The position numbers were made by a program, and so were the translations under genes. A DNA stretch of 64,000 nucleotides from Lewinellaceae bacterium. GTDB lineage: Bacteria; Bacteroidota; Bacteroidia; Chitinophagales; Saprospiraceae. Shown piece after piece: positions 63,301-64,000 of the stretch. How positions within the stretch are numbered: position 1 is the first letter of the stretch; every line of letters begins with the position of its first letter. The stretch spans positions 434,001 through 498,000 of the forward strand of contig JACJYN010000005.1 in the NCBI GenBank assembly GCA_020636095.1, read 5' to 3'. The notes beneath the pieces are model-generated. The model ran no database searches, was not told the origin of the DNA, and saw nothing but the letters and a program-made list of their open reading frames with translations.

Positions 63301-64000
63301 AGCAACTCATCTCAGGGGCCGGGTATTCAATATGAATGGCAATCAGAAACGGGGGTTCCCATAGAGGGGACGCTTTATCCAGTAGTGAATCTTCCTGGTA
63401 TGTATTTCCTTACGGTGACCAATCTCGAAAATGGTTGCAGCAGTGTGGATATGGCCGCTGTCTTAGAGGTGGATAATTACCTGACGGGCATGCAGGTGCA
63501 GGCTGTTGACCCGCTGTGTTTCGACGACGAAAATGGCTTCATTGCCATCACCGAGGTGGAGGGAGGAACGGAGCCTTTCCTTTTCAGCATCAATGGGGAA
63601 CCGTTCACCAGCCAGCAGCAATTTCTCAATCTGGGCGCCGGCATCTACGATATTAGTGTACAGGATGCAATGGGCTGTGAGTACAATCTGGAGATTTACC
63701 TCGAGGAGGGTAATGATGTGCAGGTCCGGCTGGGAGAAGACCGGGAAGTAGATTTGGGCGAAAAAATTACGCTTCAAGCCTTAACCAACCTGGCCTCTGA
63801 AGAGATCAGGGATGTCATCTGGACCTTTCCGGTAGACAGCTTCCCTTGTGTGGATGCGGATTGCCTGTCCAAAGAACTGCAACTGGAGGCTTCTACATTA
63901 GTTAGAGCTACCGTTGTTGATTCCAATGGATGTAGTGCCTACGATGAATTGCTGCTCATTTTGCGGAAGGATCGCAAGGTGTATATACCCAACGCCTTTT
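57379..64000 (+). CDS. Giant secreted multi-repeat protein, T9SS substrate, 3' end beyond window
   Basis: An open frame of at least 2,207 residues that leaves the window in KVYIPNAF, the usual beginning of the gliding-motility-associated (CHU_C, type B) T9SS sorting domain. A signal peptide (RFLFLAVLFPWFLEAQ) comes first, then an N-terminal beta-rich domain (to about 200) and roughly 20 repeats of about 75-80 residues with the pattern C-x-G-D, GYxSYxWSxG, GxYSVTVxDxNGC. Longer variants follow from about 62.5 kb and a SprB-type repeat at about 63.5-63.7 kb (LCFDDENGFIAI; YDISVQDAMGC). Likely a cell-surface adhesin or exported filament protein. Repeats are diverged in codon use, so they are not recent copies. 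Confidence 0.88.
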   Translation, partial: MRCRILRNRFLFLAVLFPWFLEAQITADCSGAIVVCGDQLITLEGGPGTPDFNNANNQLGDCQLTGESESVWLFFRFRTDMPDSSIIEFTIDPVQEGEIDYDFSLYAADTPCDSLGSPVRCSYAWVFSNTTFNCGFCPQTGLGNGEVDETEGPFGNGYLAPLAVYPGQGFYMYINEFFDDASLSNGFNISFGGSAAPYLDCTVNPNCDEMVVDAGRDSTVCSGDIPFQLIGSATYSTGFETYTWTGANGEEAFLDDPNSPQPTVTFPVNFSGNIVYVVTVESGDCIHSDTLRLEVLATPVFSISGPTSFCTGDSISLTASPGFDSYQWSNTSTTEQIDVDAGGVYSVTVTAAGNNCAIAKEVEVIEHPLPQVDIAGDSILCAGDTILLDAGPGYDSYIWQSGAIGRYLPVTQAGAYTVAVVDSNGCSGSGFRTVIEVALPEPEIDGPGALCPDEVASLSVFPIYSAYLWSTGDFMPSLSTSAPGLYTIEVWDEYGCRGADTLDINALPGANPEIFGPDTICYGANTPLAVDPVFQSYAWSTGSMASSILADSTGMYSITVTNAAGCAAADTLSLLELPELNVNLNVLGNSVLCTGDTIFLQATLGFDDYQWQNGAIGPILPVVSGGTYSVEVTDGLGCLETASLAIDEFTPPQPDIDGPAGLCPGASGTLQVGNYISFEWSDGSNEPELSIDSGGAYAVTVVDNNGCTGAASLDVAAYTDPQPSIAGPATLCEGVTAILTAGGGPFATYQWQDNSDGQQLMIDTGGAYSVTVANAEGCRVADTLLVELLSQPQIPLPPVLSFCENDTLSIDAGPDFTGYTWSTGSVGQSILVSQPGTYSVTVTADNGCANSLAIDVSSNPIPVPTITGDLFFCQDASTTLALDSGHYDSISWSTGSTLDTETFDSPGAYSVAVADTNGCIGNYAFMIGELGPTPVTIDGDSLICEGATATLDAGPGYSSYLWSTGATGNAIPASSEGLFTVTVTNALGCEGSDTLSVQVQPLPEIALSDTMILCEDGDLTLDAGAGPYTYLWSGGQNTSSILIDQPGTYSVIVRDEVGCEAADGVEVLENDVPAPQLDGNLNLCPGEVSVLTVNQPYESYIWSTGDTTNFLVATQPGFYTLTVTDEAGCQGTTNILTNAVSAPEVSIEGPREICEGATAILDAGNHYTYLWSNGFTGAQLLTTQEGLYNVIVTNSFGCRDTAWAGLVVLPLPDPGLQEAAILCEGSDVLVQADTSFQYYLWEDGSSGPSLEVDAPGTYTLIVSDGTCSGQDSVEVIQQPAPQPVVVGSQTVCPGVEASLEVLGGWPALTWSNGDTAGTILVSEPGSYTVVVEDSLGCTGTATGLIEHFETTPPVLVGDAGFCPGESASLGLATPYATYNWNTGSPDASITVNSPGVYSVTVADANGCVDWISQAVYAFAPPQANIGGETAFCEGDSALVFAFGDYPAYAWSNGDTAKLTVVYQPGLYSVTVTNNNGCQAVDNVEVIERPLPQPDILGGQFCPEDSTVLYVAEQFAEYQWQNGADSSSIVVNSAGVYALTVTDFFGCTGTVAEQVEELPLPEPVITGGTPICLGMGATTTIAVNNDYQEIRWNTGEQTSTIEVGTTDTYSVTVTDANGCQGEDDFMLETLPAPNLSILGDSAFCQNSSTTLQAVTDGNSLLWSTGETGFQITVDQPDVYIVTAVGSNACETTDSIQVDVVILPTIYAGDPQAIDCREQPVQLGSSSNPSDGLAYTWSGPGIDDENRNLTMPWVIEPGLYTVEVIQSEYQCSSLPAEVLVEDLRYEPAVVLSPPDTLNCTHPTVTLSAQGSAQGPNITYQWYAGANTLLAGETGLNLAVSGANTYSLVVTDVLTGCSAMAATEVVDDYSYPQVDAGPEGWLTCDVVSLTLSGRVISTATGLVFNWSTQEGSILDGGSGLTPLIDAPGLYVLTVYDPASGCEAMDSVRIRENIEAPVADAGDNREIDCVSQQAVLDGSNSSQGPGIQYEWQSETGVPIEGTLYPVVNLPGMYFLTVTNLENGCSSVDMAAVLEVDNYLTGMQVQAVDPLCFDDENGFIAITEVEGGTEPFLFSINGEPFTSQQQFLNLGAGIYDISVQDAMGCEYNLEIYLEEGNDVQVRLGEDREVDLGEKITLQALTNLASEEIRDVIWTFPVDSFPCVDADCLSKELQLEASTLVRATVVDSNGCSAYDELLLILRKDRKVYIPNAF

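Overview
The window comes from a Bacteroidota genome, most likely a Saprospiraceae/Lewinella-type filamentous or gliding bacterium. The evidence is a gldA-gldF-gldG cluster, a GldN-like protein, a PorE-like TPR/propeller/OmpA protein, a giant secreted protein that runs into a type IX secretion (T9SS) C-terminal signal at the right edge, and promoters of the Bacteroidota type (TTTG about 20 bp before TAnnTTTG). Base composition is moderately GC-rich. One AT-rich island (the transposase at 35.9-36.6 kb) stands out.

Layout. 0.2-6 kb: 23S rRNA methyltransferase RlmB, a CocE-type hydrolase, a flavin-binding oxidase-like protein and a class III cyclase/TM2/TPR protein, separated by palindromic intergenic elements. 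6-9.5 kb: a phytanoyl-CoA dioxygenase family protein, an ADP-forming acetyl-CoA synthetase broken by many single-base indels, and the tail of a lost gene. 9.7-13.2 kb: methionine sulfoxide repair (MsrB/MsrA, split at an A9 tract), a beta-barrel protein and CorA. 13.3-21.4 kb: a probable sulfur-oxidation module made of an MBL/rhodanese persulfide dioxygenase-like protein, a SulP anion transporter, a fused iron-sulfur/NrfD membrane subunit and a large molybdopterin oxidoreductase without a Tat signal. Both transcription units of this module carry the same palindrome inside the same promoter layout. 21.5-28 kb: a GH3 lipoprotein, an Lrp regulator divergent from a methionine gamma-lyase-like enzyme, an HD protein, an alpha/beta hydrolase and a lipoprotein. 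28-35.4 kb: the PorE-like protein, a Pif1/RecD-like helicase with HRDC and HTH tails, and an unknown lipoprotein.

35.4-37.2 kb holds the most unusual structure. Tandem 62-bp hairpin units surround a RayT-like (REP-associated) transposase gene and begin exactly at the stop codons of three unrelated genes. They are always oriented so that the hairpin, with two G-U wobbles, forms in the mRNA of the gene they follow. 37.2-44 kb: a patatin phospholipase, a GH13 alpha-amylase lipoprotein beside a seven-helix AraC-type regulator with an apparently glycan-binding extracytoplasmic part, and a tandemly duplicated GldN-like protein. 44-51 kb: gldA, a secreted unknown protein, gldF, gldG, a DUF4340 protein and a zinc phospholipase C/nuclease-like protein. 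51-57 kb: a predicted transmembrane caspase with WG and FISUMP-like modules, DUF368, AroE and proline dehydrogenase. 57.4-64 kb: the 5' part of a protein of more than 2,200 residues with about 20 short beta-sandwich repeats.

Recurring themes are sulfur metabolism (persulfide and sulfite oxidation, methionine gamma-lyase, methionine sulfoxide repair), starch use (amylase plus adjacent sensor) and T9SS/gliding. Small indels cluster at 7.28-8.35 kb, at 10.38 kb and at 36.7-37.0 kb. Local consensus errors are a real alternative to biology there.
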